A stretch of 64,000 nucleotides of DNA from Egicoccus sp. AB-alg6-2 (lineage in GTDB: Bacteria; Actinomycetota; Nitriliruptoria; Nitriliruptorales; Nitriliruptoraceae): positions 186,001 through 250,000 of the forward strand of contig NZ_JBGUAY010000007.1 of assembly GCF_041821025.1 (NCBI RefSeq), in the 5' to 3' direction. A program made the translations under genes and the position numbers. The stretch's first letter is position 1. Every line of letters begins with the position of its first letter. Shown piece after piece: positions 1-10,100 of the stretch. The notes beneath the pieces were generated by a model. That model worked only from the letters and a program-made list of their open reading frames with translations, had not been told where the DNA came from and made no database searches.

Positions 1-2095
1 GGTGGGCCACGAAGGCGGCGTTGACGTACTCGGGCGTGTACGCGGTCCCGACCTGTCGGCGGTAGCGACGGTAGGTCCGCAGCAACGCGACGTCGCGCCA
101 GGACATGTCCGCCCGCAGCACCAGGCGGTTGAGCGAGTCGACCTCGAAGTGGCCCCGCCAGGCCGCGAGGACGGCGTCGGCCAGCCGGGGGCCGTCGGCG
201 ACGACGTCGAGCTCCTCGGTGCGGACGCCGAAGTCGTGCAGTTGGATCTTGGCGCCCTCGTCGCCGTCACGCAGCAGCGGGTGGGGGATCTCCTCGGTGA
301 CCACCAGCCCGAGGCTCTCGAGGATGGGCAGGAACCCGGACAGCTCCAACGGCGCGCCGAGCTTTGCGGCCTTCAACCGCACCAGGCCGTCCGCGCCCGC
401 CTGGAGCCGGACCAGCAGCTCGTGCGGCCCGTGAACCAGCTCGTCGAGCAGCATCACGTCCTGCACGGCGACGTCGGTGGGCACGGTGTCGCGGTAGGCC
501 CGTGGCAGGCGCGCGCCGATCTCGTCGGTCAGGCGCTGGGCCTCCCGCTCGTCGAGCACCCGCCGCAGCTTGCCGCGCAGGTCGTCGATCCACGACCGTG
601 CGAGCTTGCGGACACGGGCCTGCAGTTCGGCCAGCGACACCTCGGGGATCTGGCCGTCGAGCTGCAGGAGGAAGCGGGCCAACGCCTCGTTGCGGTCGCC
701 GAGCGACACCTCGACGTCGACGCGCTGGGCGCCGTAGGTCTGCAGCAGCAACTCCTGCAACCGCTCCCGCAACTGCGGTGAGTACACGTCGCGGGGCACG
801 GCGATCAGGACCGAGACCGTCCGGGTGTGGTGGTCGATCCGGGTCAGGGTGCGGATCTCGCGGTGTTCCTCGGCGTGGAGCAGACCGACCAGCGTGCGGT
901 GCAGGGTCTCGGTCGAGGACTGGAACAGCTCGTCCTTGGGCAGCGCCTGGAACAGCGAGACCAGCGTGACCTCGTCGTGGGAGCCGGCGACCACGTCCTC
1001 GGCCTCGAGGATGCGGCGCAGCTTGTCGCGCAGCACGGGGGTGCTGCGGGCCGGCTCGCTGTACCCCTTGCGGGTGAACAGTCCCAGGATGCGGAACTCG
1101 CCGCAGACCCGGCCACGCTCGTCGCGGCGGGTGAGCCCGAGGTACTCCATGCGGACGCGCCGCTGGACCGTCGACAGGCGGTTGGTGCGGGTGACCGTCA
1201 GCAGTTCCGGGCCTTCGAGCTGCTCGCGCTCGCTCGGGGAGAGCTGTTCGAGCGGGACCGGTTCGGCGAACCGCGACCGCGACTCGTCGCGCAGCAGCCC
1301 GAGCCCGGAGCCGGGCACGACCGCCGCTACCCGGGTGCCGTCGCCGTCGCTGATCTCGTACTCGCGGATGCCGAGCAGCACCAGGTTCTCGTCGAGCAGC
1401 CAGTCGAGCAGCGAGGCCACCTCGGCCTGTTCGTCGGCGTCGCTGTGCGACCACGTGCCGGCCGCCAGCTCCTGTGCCACCTGGCGGATCCGGGTGCACA
1501 TGGCGTCGAAGTCGCCGGTGGCGGTCATGACGTCGTCGACGAGGCGGTGCAGGACCTGGCACAGCTCCTCGGCTTCGTCCGCGGCGACCCGCTCGTCGAG
1601 CTCGAGGTGCAGCAGCGACTCGCGCTCGCTGGCGGTGCGGGCCGGCACGATCCTGGCGACGCCGCCGTCGGGTCCGCGCTCGACGCCCACGATCGGATGC
1701 AGGGACCGCACGACCCGGTGGCCGCGACGCTCGAGTTCGTCGGTGACGGTCGACAGCAGGAACGGACGGTCCTCGGACGCCACCTCGACGACGGTGGCGA
1801 GCGCTGGGCGGCCGTCGAGTCCCGTTGGTGGCACCCGCAGCGAGATGTTCACCTCGTCGGGACGTCGACGGTCGATGGCTTCGAACGCCTCGAGGATGCG
1901 ACGTGCCGCGGCCGGGGCGTCGGCCCCCCGCAGCTGGCTCGGTGGCACCCGGCGAAGCGCGGCGATCGCGAAGTCGCGCAGCACCTGGGGGCGGTCGTGC
2001 GGCAGGTCGGCCAGCGCGGTCAGGACGCGGTCGTGGCTGTCGGCGCGCTGCGCTGGAGGTGCAGCGGCATCGTGCTGGTCGGTGGCGTCCGACAC
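1..2095 (-). CDS. NAD-specific glutamate dehydrogenase, large type (N-terminal part)
   Basis: Catabolic NAD-dependent glutamate dehydrogenase of the very large (about 1,600 residue) class, converting glutamate to 2-oxoglutarate and ammonia in the cytosol. About 698 residues are visible before the gene runs off the left edge; the catalytic dehydrogenase core lies outside. Family landmarks seen are the segment ENLVLLGIREY, the segment RILGLFTRKGYSEPA, and at the window edge LRTYRRYRRQVGTAYTPEYV, a very characteristic stretch of this family. I chose the GTG at 2095 because GAGGA sits five bases upstream and the regulatory N-terminal region starts soon after. Long Arg- and Pro-rich ORFs on either strand here are shadows. 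It is divergent from the gene at 2246. Family assignment is firm; the extent of the full gene cannot be seen. Confidence 0.93.
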   Translation of the reverse strand, partial: MSDATDQHDAAAPPAQRADSHDRVLTALADLPHDRPQVLRDFAIAALRRVPPSQLRGADAPAAARRILEAFEAIDRRRPDEVNISLRVPPTGLDGRPALATVVEVASEDRPFLLSTVTDELERRGHRVVRSLHPIVGVERGPDGGVARIVPARTASERESLLHLELDERVAADEAEELCQVLHRLVDDVMTATGDFDAMCTRIRQVAQELAAGTWSHSDADEQAEVASLLDWLLDENLVLLGIREYEISDGDGTRVAAVVPGSGLGLLRDESRSRFAEPVPLEQLSPSEREQLEGPELLTVTRTNRLSTVQRRVRMEYLGLTRRDERGRVCGEFRILGLFTRKGYSEPARSTPVLRDKLRRILEAEDVVAGSHDEVTLVSLFQALPKDELFQSSTETLHRTLVGLLHAEEHREIRTLTRIDHHTRTVSVLIAVPRDVYSPQLRERLQELLLQTYGAQRVDVEVSLGDRNEALARFLLQLDGQIPEVSLAELQARVRKLARSWIDDLRGKLRRVLDEREAQRLTDEIGARLPRAYRDTVPTDVAVQDVMLLDELVHGPHELLVRLQAGADGLVRLKAAKLGAPLELSGFLPILESLGLVVTEEIPHPLLRDGDEGAKIQLHDFGVRTEELDVVADGPRLADAVLAAWRGHFEVDSLNRLVLRADMSWRDVALLRTYRRYRRQVGTAYTPEYVNAAFVAH

Positions 2096-2245
2096 GGGGT
2101 TCCTCGAGGTCGACGGCTTCGAGGGGATGCTAGGACCCTCGAGGCGTCCAACGGTGGACCGAGCGGACGTACCGTGCGCGGCGTGGCCCCGCGCTGGACG
2201 TAGGGTTGGCGGGTCTGCTCTGTCGCACGGCCGGGAAGGCAGCCC

Positions 2246-2878
2246 GTGGCCCGCATCACGCTGGATCCCGACGACGTCAACCAGGACCGCGAGGTCACGC
2301 TGACCGACGGCCGCGTCGTCGAGTTGTCGGCGGCCGACGGTGGCACGTTGCGGGCGATCGCCCGTCAGTTGTACACCCACCGCTCCAGCTACGAGGCCGC
2401 CTTCGCGCCCGACGACGAGGAGGTGTTGGCCCGGCTGCGCGCGGGTGAGATCGCCCTCGACGACGTGGCGCCGCTGCACCTGCGACTGCGGGACCTGATG
2501 CGCACGCGTCGCTCCAGCGGGGGACGTTCACCGACGACGCTGGAGCCGACGCTGCTGCTGCAACGACGGATCTGGACTTCGGCCTCGGGGGTGAGCCGCC
2601 CGCTGGAGGAGCTGACGCCGACGCACCGACGGAACCTGCTGGGCTGGCTCGAGCGTCACAGCGACGAACTCGCCGAGCGCTTCGCCGAGGCGGACCTGCC
2701 GCCGGCGCAGCGCGCGGCGGTCGAGCCGCGTATCCCATGGGTGCTCGGGACGCCGCTGTACCAGCGCATCGAGGAACTGATCCACGCCGAGACCACCACC
2801 GAGCAGGCGCGTGACGAGGCGCGTCAGGTGATGCGCCAGGTGCGGTTCAGCCGGGAGGGGGAGTGGCCGGACCGCTGA
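2246..2878 (+). CDS. Conserved hypothetical protein, 210 residues
   Basis: I do not recognise a named family. The GTG start follows GGAAGG with a six-base spacer. The protein is hydrophilic, with no signal peptide or membrane segment. It opens with a short beta-rich stretch (residues 1-30, RITLDPDDVNQDREVTL) and continues as predicted helices rich in Arg, Glu and Leu, including the run LRLRDLMRTRRSS. Codon third positions are strongly GC, which supports real coding. It is divergent from the glutamate dehydrogenase gene across a 150-bp gap and convergent with rpsT, separated by a perfect palindrome that can terminate both. Function unknown; cytoplasmic location is inferred from composition. 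Confidence 0.75.
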   Translation: MARITLDPDDVNQDREVTLTDGRVVELSAADGGTLRAIARQLYTHRSSYEAAFAPDDEEVLARLRAGEIALDDVAPLHLRLRDLMRTRRSSGGRSPTTLEPTLLLQRRIWTSASGVSRPLEELTPTHRRNLLGWLERHSDELAERFAEADLPPAQRAAVEPRIPWVLGTPLYQRIEELIHAETTTEQARDEARQVMRQVRFSREGEWPDR

Positions 2879-2915
2879 AGCCGGCCCGCCCGCAGGGAGT
2901 CGAGCGGGCACGCGA

Positions 2916-2937
2916 AAGGCGCCCCGCGGGGCGCCTT
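2916..2937. terminator. Bidirectional terminator hairpin
   Basis: A perfect 22-base palindrome (AAGGCGCCCC, then GC, then GGGGCGCCTT) lies between the convergent ends of the 2246 gene and rpsT. The flanking AA and TT make it symmetrical, so it can serve both transcripts. Confidence 0.75.
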
Positions 2938-2959
2938 GTCACGTCGAGCCGAGGACGAC

Positions 2960-3220
2960 TCAGATCTTCTGCAGCCGCTTGGCCATGCCCGACTTGCGGT
3001 TGGCGGCGTTGTTCTTGTGGATGACGCCCTTCGAGGCGGCCTTGTCGAGCGCCTTCGCCGCGTCGGCGAACGCCGCCTCGGCGGCGGCCTTGTCGCCCTC
3101 GTCGACGGCGGTCTGGAACTTCTTGGTGAAGGTCTTCAGACGCGAACGAACCGCCTTGTTGCGCTCGTGGCGCGCCTCGTTCTGGCGGTTGCGCTTGATC
3201 TGGGACTTGATGTTGGCCAT
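2960..3220 (-). CDS. rpsT: 30S ribosomal protein S20
   Basis: Small-subunit ribosomal protein S20, which binds 16S rRNA early in 30S assembly. The 86-residue length is typical. The start [20 protein letters not shown] and the C-terminal motif [19 protein letters not shown] are diagnostic of the family; the centre is an acidic, Ala-rich helix with [12 protein letters not shown]. The ATG at 3220 matches the usual family N-terminus. It stands alone, convergent with the 2246 gene, and its promoter must lie in 3221-3370. No unusual features. Confidence 0.97.
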   Translation of the reverse strand: MANIKSQIKRNRQNEARHERNKAVRSRLKTFTKKFQTAVDEGDKAAAEAAFADAAKALDKAASKGVIHKNNAANRKSGMAKRLQKI

Positions 3221-3375
3221 GGCTGAGGGCTCGTCTCGTTCTCGTGCGGGGCGGCGTAGCCGCGCGCTCGGATGGTTCGCTGCTCGCCGAAGGGTGGCGA
3301 AGTGGCGTCGTCGCGAACCCGCGCAGCAGGACTACGACCGGTGCGGGGCCGAGCGGGCAAGGTACCAGTGCGCTT

Positions 3376-3410
3376 CCCGATCCGGCAACCGCTGTGGCTG
3401 CCGGATCGGG
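3376..3410. terminator. 12-bp stem hairpin downstream of the 3420 gene
   Basis: CCCGATCCGGCA (3376-3387) pairs perfectly with TGCCGGATCGGG (3399-3410) across an 11-base loop. It lies just after the stop of the minus-strand gene at 3420. There is no clear U-tract, as is common in high-GC actinobacteria, so the terminator role is inferred from position and stem strength. Confidence 0.55.
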
Positions 3411-3419
3411 CGTTGCGGG

Positions 3420-3761
3420 TCAGGCGCTGCCGTGGCGGGGGCAGCGGCGCGGGCCCGGGGCGTCGGCGTGGTGGTCGAAGGGGCAACCCCAGATGCTGCG
3501 GCGCCAGGCGCCGACCACCAGCCACCAGATCGTCAGCAACCACACGACGGTGATCAGGAAGGCGAGCAAGAGCCCGGCGGTGCTGACGGTCAGCTCGCCG
3601 GTGAGCGCCACCCAGGCCAGGCGCACGAACTGGGACGCGGTGTGAGCGGCGAGCACCACCGCCATGGCCAGCCACATCCCGTCGCGCCAGCCGGCCGGCG
3701 GTCGGGGACCCCGACTGCGGGGATCGCCGGGCTGCGGCGCGGTCAGGTCTGGGATCTCCAC
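3420..3761 (-). CDS. Small two-helix membrane protein with C-terminal Cys/His tail
   Basis: 113 residues. The GTG start at 3761 has GGAGG four bases upstream and begins VEIPDLTAPQPGDP. After a Pro-rich hydrophilic N-terminus there are two hydrophobic segments: MWLAMAVVLAAHTASQFVRL (about residues 31-50) and a longer one around AGLLLAFLITVVWLLTIWWL (about 63-83). The C-terminal tail carries two cysteines and three histidines (WGCPFDHHADAPGPRRCPRH), a possible metal site. It begins 35 bases after the stop of the helicase gene and is probably co-transcribed with it. I recognise no family. The upstream in-frame extension of this ORF is a shadow of the helicase gene. Confidence 0.6.
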   Translation of the reverse strand: MEIPDLTAPQPGDPRSRGPRPPAGWRDGMWLAMAVVLAAHTASQFVRLAWVALTGELTVSTAGLLLAFLITVVWLLTIWWLVVGAWRRSIWGCPFDHHADAPGPRRCPRHGSA

Positions 3762-3795
3762 CCCGCCTCCGAGGTCCGGCGCTGCGACGACCGGG

Positions 3796-6700
3796 TCACG
3801 GTAGCGCCCGGACCTGTTGCGGTTCCGCGGCCAGCAGGACGCGCTCCACGTCGGCGGCTGCGGCCGCCACGTCCGGGAGGTCGCGCTCGACGGCGCCGTC
3901 GGGGGTGAGGAACAGGAACACGACCCGGGCGACGGGCTCGCCGACCGCGCGCTCGACCGCCAGCGCGTACGCGCCGCCCTGCCAGCGGTAGCGCCCCAAC
4001 CGTTCGTCGAGGTCGCGGGCACTGGAGGCCGTCTTGTGATCGACCACGACCAGGCACCCGTCCGCGTCGCGATAGAGCAGGTCGAGGTAGCCCTCCAGCG
4101 TCGTGTCGCCGATCGTGGTGGCGACGTAGGTCTCGCGCCAGCGCTGGCCGCGGGCGGCCGCCTGGATGGTCGGGCTGCCCAGCGCCGCACGGGCGAGGGC
4201 GAGCACGTCGTCGACCCGGTCCTGGACGCCTTCGGCGGCGGCCTGGGCCGTCGCGGCGGACTCGAGCCCGCCGCCGGTGGCGAGGTCGACCGTCTGCAGG
4301 ACGGCGTGGACGGCACGGCCGATCGCGGTGCCGTAGCGCCCCTTGTTCCAGGCCGGCAGGTCGAGGTCGCGTGGCCCCTTCTGCAGGCCGGGGTCGACGT
4401 CGGCGGCCGCGGCGGCCAGTGCCTCGACGCCCGACGCGCCGACGCTGCGCGGACGGCTGCTGGCGGCGAGGTGCCGGTCGCGCTCCGCGCGCCAGGTCGG
4501 CAGGTCGGGGATCGGGGCGACCGCACGGTCGTCGCGTCCGGGGGCGGCGAGCCGGTCGGGCACGGCGGCGAGGTCGACGGCCCTCGCGACGGGTGCCGCC
4601 TCGGCGGCCTCGGCGAGCAGTTGCGCGTTGGTCATGCGCGAGCGGCCGGTCGCGGGCTTGGCCGGCCGGTGCAGCGAGACGACGAGATGATCCTCGGCGC
4701 GGGTGCAGGCGACGTAGAGCAGGCGCAGCCGCTCGTGGTAGCCGAGCTGTTCGTCGATCGGCTTGAAGGCCTCGTACTCCTCCGTCGAGACGTCGTTGCC
4801 GACCTTGAGGGCGACCGGACCCTCGGCAGGCCAGGCCACGCCGACGCGGTCACGCCGGGTCATCGGTTGCGTCGTCGTGCCGCTGAGGACGGTGATCGGG
4901 AACTGCAGGCCCTTGGAGGCGTGCACCGTCATCAGCCGGACCGCGTCCTCGTCGGTCTCGGGCAGCACCGTCTCGGACACGCGCGCCGACTCCGACGCCT
5001 GCAGCCGGGCCCAGGCCAGGTACTGACGCAGCGTGCCGCCTTCCGCCTCCGACCAGGCACGGGCCTGGTCGACGACGAACCGCACCCGGCGCCACAGGTC
5101 CTGCGGGTGGCCGAGCACGTGGCCGAGCTCGAACAGTCGCCGTTCCCGTGCCAGGCGGTCCAGGAGCTCGCTCGGGGTGCGCCAGGCCGTCTCCGCCGCC
5201 AGCGCGCGCAGCAGTGCGAGGGCGGTCGCCACCGGATGGTCGGCCGGGACCTCGTCGGGCACGCGCCAGTCGAGGTCGAGGCGACCGCCGTGTTGGCGGG
5301 TGTAGGTGACGAGGTCGTCGTCGCCGCAGCCGAACAGTGGTGAGCGCAGGGCGGCGACCAGCGACAGCTGGTCGGTCGGGTCGGCGAGGGCACGCAGGGC
5401 CGTCAGCAGGTCGCGGATCTCGCGGGTGGCGTAGACGAGCGAACTCGCCTCGGCGCGGTAGGGGATGTCGCGTCGTTCGAGTGCCCGCTCGAGCGCCGAC
5501 AGCGAGGTGCGGGAAGGCAGCAGGATCGTGATGTCGCCGGGGCGCGCGGCCCGCCAGCCGTCGCCGGCGCGGACCTGCCAGGGATCGGCGGGGTCGAGCG
5601 CCCGCAGGATCGCGTCCCCCACGTCGTCGGCCTCGCGTTCGCGCAAATCCTCCGCGGGTGGGTCGTCGGCGTGGGCGTCGATCCCGAGCAGCCCCACGAC
5701 CGGGCCCTTCGGCGGATCTGCCCGCTGGGGTGCCGGGTCGAGTGGCTGGTACTCGGGTTGGGCGCCGGGCGTGTGGACGATCAGCCGGCCGAACACGTGG
5801 TTGACCCACGCGAGCAGCCCCGGCGCCGACCGGAAGTTGGTCGTGAGCCGGACCGGCTCGTCGCCGGCGAACCGTTCGCGCGCGGCCAGGAACAGCCCGA
5901 TGTCGGCGCGCCGGAAGCGGTAGATCGACTGCTTCGGATCGCCGACGAAGAACAGCCGGCCGGGGTCGACGTCCACCTCCTGCCAGGGCCGGTCCGCAGC
6001 CACCTGGTTGCCGGCGAGCAGGACCGCCAGCTCGATCTGGATCGGGTCGGTGTCCTGGAACTCGTCGAGCAGCAGCACCCGGTAACGGTCGCGAAGCGCG
6101 GCACGGACCTCGCCGTCGGTGTCCGAGCGCAGCAGCTCGCGTGCCAGCACCAGCAGGTCGTGGAACTCGAGCCGGCCGCTTCGCCGGCGCTCCGCGGCGG
6201 CCTGCAGCGTCTGTTCCCGCACCAGCAGTGCCAGCCGGCGCAGCACCGTCAGCGAGACCTCGTCGGCGAGCGCGACGGCCGCCGCTACGGCGGCCTTGAG
6301 GCGGTCGCGGAGGTCGTCGATGTCGGGCCAGTTGGGCTTGCGCCCGAGCCGGACGGACTTCAGCTGACGCAGCAGGTCCAGCGCCGCTCCCTCGTCGGTG
6401 GCATGGCGCAGGCGCTCGACCTGTGGCTCGAGGACGTCGCAGAGCCAGGCGTGGAACTTGTCCTCGAAGGGGGCGCTGCAGCCGCCGCGCTCGTCCAACA
6501 CGGCCTGGAGCGCCTCGACCACCGGGTCGAGGTCGAGCGCCGGGGGCTCGGTCGCGGTCCACGGGAAGCGGTCGGGGTCGGCGACCAGGTCCCAGTCGCG
6601 ACCGAACGCCAGCGCCATGGACCGCAGGTCCTGCAGGCGCACGCCGCAGGCGTCGGAGAGCAGCAGCGTTCGGGCGAGGTCGTCGGCGTCGAGCAGGTCG

Positions 6701-7161
6701 TCGCGGAAGCGGCGCCACCGTTCCTCGAACTCGATGCCGGACGCGACCTCGTCGAGCACCTCGACGTCGGGTGGGAGCTGTGCCTCGATCGGATGTTCGG
6801 TCAGCAGTCGCTGTGCGAACGCATGGAGCGTGCCGATCGCGGCCGCGTCCACGTGTCCGGTCGCGACCCGGAAGCGCTCGGCCCGATCCGGGTCGCCGGG
6901 GTCCAGGGCGTGGGTCTCGCAGGCGGTGCGGATGCGGTCACGCAGTTCGGTCGCGGCCTTCTCGGTGAAGGTGATGGCGGCGATGTCGGTCAGCGCGACG
7001 CCGGCGTCGACCAGCGCCACGACCCGGTCGACCAGCGCCGTCGTCTTGCCGGACCCGGCGCCGGCCTCGACGAACAGGGTCCGTGCGAGGCCGTCGCCGA
7101 TCTCCCCGCGGATCAGGCGCCGGGCATCGTCGTCCGCCAGTCGGACAGCGGCAGCGGTCAT
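3796..7161 (-). CDS. AddA/RecB-like UvrD-family helicase-nuclease
   Basis: 1,121-residue superfamily 1 DNA helicase with a C-terminal RecB-type nuclease, the motor subunit of an AddAB-like double-strand-break end-resection complex. Walker A is EAGAGSGKTT (residues 32-41), helicase motif Ia is ITFTEKAATELRDRI, motif II is LLLDEFQDTDPIQIEL, motif III is FFVGDPKQSIYRFRRAD, and motifs V-VI include VRLMTVHASKGLQFP and YVACTRAEDHLVVS. The nuclease signature near the C-terminus is LEGYLDLLY followed by VVVDHKTA, supplying the D...DxK metal-binding residues. The ATG at 7161 overlaps the stop of the preceding gene (ATGA), so the two are translationally coupled. The ORF extends further upstream, but that part is antisense-like shadow of the AddB-like gene. 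Assignment to AddA rather than to mycobacterial AdnB is a matter of degree. Confidence 0.9.
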   Translation of the reverse strand: MTAAAVRLADDDARRLIRGEIGDGLARTLFVEAGAGSGKTTALVDRVVALVDAGVALTDIAAITFTEKAATELRDRIRTACETHALDPGDPDRAERFRVATGHVDAAAIGTLHAFAQRLLTEHPIEAQLPPDVEVLDEVASGIEFEERWRRFRDDLLDADDLARTLLLSDACGVRLQDLRSMALAFGRDWDLVADPDRFPWTATEPPALDLDPVVEALQAVLDERGGCSAPFEDKFHAWLCDVLEPQVERLRHATDEGAALDLLRQLKSVRLGRKPNWPDIDDLRDRLKAAVAAAVALADEVSLTVLRRLALLVREQTLQAAAERRRSGRLEFHDLLVLARELLRSDTDGEVRAALRDRYRVLLLDEFQDTDPIQIELAVLLAGNQVAADRPWQEVDVDPGRLFFVGDPKQSIYRFRRADIGLFLAARERFAGDEPVRLTTNFRSAPGLLAWVNHVFGRLIVHTPGAQPEYQPLDPAPQRADPPKGPVVGLLGIDAHADDPPAEDLREREADDVGDAILRALDPADPWQVRAGDGWRAARPGDITILLPSRTSLSALERALERRDIPYRAEASSLVYATREIRDLLTALRALADPTDQLSLVAALRSPLFGCGDDDLVTYTRQHGGRLDLDWRVPDEVPADHPVATALALLRALAAETAWRTPSELLDRLARERRLFELGHVLGHPQDLWRRVRFVVDQARAWSEAEGGTLRQYLAWARLQASESARVSETVLPETDEDAVRLMTVHASKGLQFPITVLSGTTTQPMTRRDRVGVAWPAEGPVALKVGNDVSTEEYEAFKPIDEQLGYHERLRLLYVACTRAEDHLVVSLHRPAKPATGRSRMTNAQLLAEAAEAAPVARAVDLAAVPDRLAAPGRDDRAVAPIPDLPTWRAERDRHLAASSRPRSVGASGVEALAAAAADVDPGLQKGPRDLDLPAWNKGRYGTAIGRAVHAVLQTVDLATGGGLESAATAQAAAEGVQDRVDDVLALARAALGSPTIQAAARGQRWRETYVATTIGDTTLEGYLDLLYRDADGCLVVVDHKTASSARDLDERLGRYRWQGGAYALAVERAVGEPVARVVFLFLTPDGAVERDLPDVAAAAADVERVLLAAEPQQVRALP

Positions 7162-10100
7162 GCCGGCTCCTCCGTGTCGAGGGCGCCCGGTTCGGCCAGG
7201 AGCACGTAGTTGCGCAGACGTCGGTGGTGGCGCAGCCGTTCCCAGTCGCGGTAGGCGTCGGCCAGCCCGAGCCCGTCGTGGTCGCACCAGGCGCAGCTCG
7301 GCCACGGGCTGGTCGTCGGCCGCTCGACTCGCGCCGGGAACTGGCCCGCTTCGATGCCGTCCAGCGTGGTCCGCAGCACGTGCCGGAAGCGGTCGAGCAC
7401 CTCGTCGGTCAGCGCATACCCCGCCCGCTTCCACTTGCCGCGCGTGGAGGTGAACCAGTACTCGCTGCGCACCGCGATGTCGCCCCCCTGGGCCGCACGG
7501 ACGGCGAGGCCGTAGACCGGTAGCTGCAGCTTGCGCCCGTCGGCGTCTGGCGCCTCCTCGCACAACTGGGCGTAGTCGTCGGCCTTGCCCGTCTTGTAGT
7601 CGGTGACGACCATGCCGCCGCGGACGTCGCGGTCGAGCCGGTCGATCCGACCCCGCAGGCGCACGACCCGGTCGTCGCCGAGATCCACCTCGAGCGGGGG
7701 CGCCGTCCCGATGCCGAACGCGAGTTCGGCGCCGGCGGCGGTGGCGCCGAGCGCAGCCCGCCGCTCGTCGTCGCGGCTGGGGAACTCGCGCAACTCGGCG
7801 AGGAGCCGGTCGCGTTCCCGCGCCCACAGGCGCGGGTGGCCGGTCAGCCCGCGCTGCTCGTACTCGCGGCACCATCGCCGGGCGATCTGCTCGAGTCGCT
7901 CGCGTGCCGCCGACGACCACGGCGCGTCGTGGGCGGGCACCTCACGGTCGAGCTCACCGAGCAGCCACTCCTCGAGCACCTGGTGGACGAGGTTGCCGCG
8001 CTGCAGGGGCGTGATCGTGAGCTGTTCCTCGGGCTCCTCGAGCGGCGTGATCCGGAGGACGTAGCGCAGCAGGTACGCGTGCGGGCACTCCACGTAGGTC
8101 TCGAGCGCCGTCGGTGAGATCACCCGCGACGTCGGCTGGGGCAGCAGGTCGCGGACCATGCCGAGGTCGCCGTCGAAGCGGGTGAAGTCGTCGCCGGCAC
8201 GTGCGGTCACCAGCTCGGTCCCCGCACGCAGGGCTGCGTCGGTGCTCACCAGGACGTGACGGTGGGGCGGGGTCCCGGCGCGTCGGCCGTCGGCGAGCTG
8301 GCGCAGCCGGTGCTCGGTCTCGGTGGCCGGGAACGCGCTGCGTGACATGCGGGCCGCGAAGGACGGCACGTGGGTGAACCACGGCGCCCCAGGGTCGCCG
8401 GGCTCCGGCAGCACGCGCACGCCATCGCCGCGCAGGACGCCGACGGTGTCGAGCAGCCAGCGCGACGGCACCAGCTCCGCGCTCCGACGCAGGTCCCCGC
8501 GCGGGGCGACCAGCAGCCGGCGTGCCCCGGCGTGGGCCAGGGCGACCAGCAGGTGGCGGTGTTCGACGTCGACGTGCTCCACGCGCCGGGGCAACTGTTC
8601 GTCGGTCCGTTCGCGTTCGCGATCGGGCAGCAGCGAGTCCTCGCGCGGTCGACTCGGGGTCACACCCTCGGCCATGCCGAGCACGACCACGACGTCGAGG
8701 TCGACGCCCAGTGCCGAGGTGAGCGGGCCGACCAGCACCCCCTGGCCGAAGCGGCCGGACTTGCCGAGGTCGGCGTCGAGTTCCAGTTCGAGGGTGCGCC
8801 GGAAGACGGCCAGATCGGCGTCGGCGTCGACGGCGTCCAGCCCGCCGAGCCGGTCGATGGCGGCGGCGGTGGCGTCGGCCGCGTCGCGTTCGGCGTCGGG
8901 CCACTGCTGCCAGGCCCGCTCGCCGCCGAGGTAGGTCTCGATCAGGCCGTTCGCCCAGTCGCGCAGGGCGGCCCAGCGCTCGAGTGCTGCGCCGGTGTCC
9001 AGCGCGTCGCCGAGACCGGCGACGAAGTCGCGGAGCGCGTCGGCGTCGTCCGCCTCGCGGCGCAGCCGCTCGACCAGCCGGTCCTGGTCGGCGTCGGGAT
9101 CGGCCTCGATCGTGTCGGCATCGGCCCGACGGACCGCGGCGAGGTGGGTGAGGTGGTCGTGCCACTGCCTCCGACCGCGTACGACGCCAGCCTCGCGGCT
9201 GATCCGCTCCCACCAACCCACGCGGACCCGGCGTCCGTCCCCGCGCCGGACCGGCGCGCCGGCGAGCACGGCGAAGACGTCCTCGCGGCGCCATCCGCGG
9301 GCATCGAGGTCGAGCACGTCGAGCAGCCAGCGTCCGAGCAGCCGGTCGCTCAACGGCCGGATGGCGCGCCCGAACGACGGGATGTGGGCCGCCTCGAGGT
9401 GTTCGGCGACGAGCCGGGCATAGGGGCGGTCCGCGGGGTAGAGGATGGCGATGCGCTCGAGCGGGACGCCGGATCTGGCGGCATCGACGACCGCGGCCAC
9501 CGCCGTCCGCGCCTCCTCGTCGGCGTCGGACACGCTGATCACCTCGGTGCCGACGGGGACCGTGACCGTGTCGCCGTCGTCGGGTGGGGCGACCCCGAGG
9601 GCGTGCAGGGTCCGGTCGACGTCGCGGTCGGCGGCGACCACCCCGGTCCGTCCCGCCAGGACGTGCAGCTCGGAGACGTCGGCGACGGCGGCCAGCAGGC
9701 CGACGGCAGGCGGGGCCAGGCGCTGGGGCAGGTACAGCACGACGCAGCCGAGTTCGTCGACCAACGGCATGCCCGTGGCAACCGCCGTCGTCGCCGCTGC
9801 GAGCAGCGCCGGCTCGTCGTACCAGTCGTCCATCAGCCGCTCCCGGACGGCGCGGTGCACACGCACGACGTCGCGGGCCCGCTTCGACGACGAGGCGAGC
9901 CGGTCCAGGGCGGCAGGGGAACAATCGGCGAGTTCCCGGTGAGCACGCACCAGCGACGCCTCGGTCGCCGGATGGTCCGCAACCGCCTCGAACAGGCCGG
10001 GTTCCTTCGCCAGGACCGCACGAACGGCGGCCGCCACGACCGGGTTGGACACCGGCCGGCGCCCGTCCGCGGCCAGCGACGGGGCGCCGAGCAGTTCGGC

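Noticed and set aside
7162-7920. N-terminal extension of the AddA-like gene
   Set aside because: The frame is open upstream but is Arg/Pro/Gly-rich shadow of the AddB-like gene; the ATG overlapping the AddB stop is the natural start.
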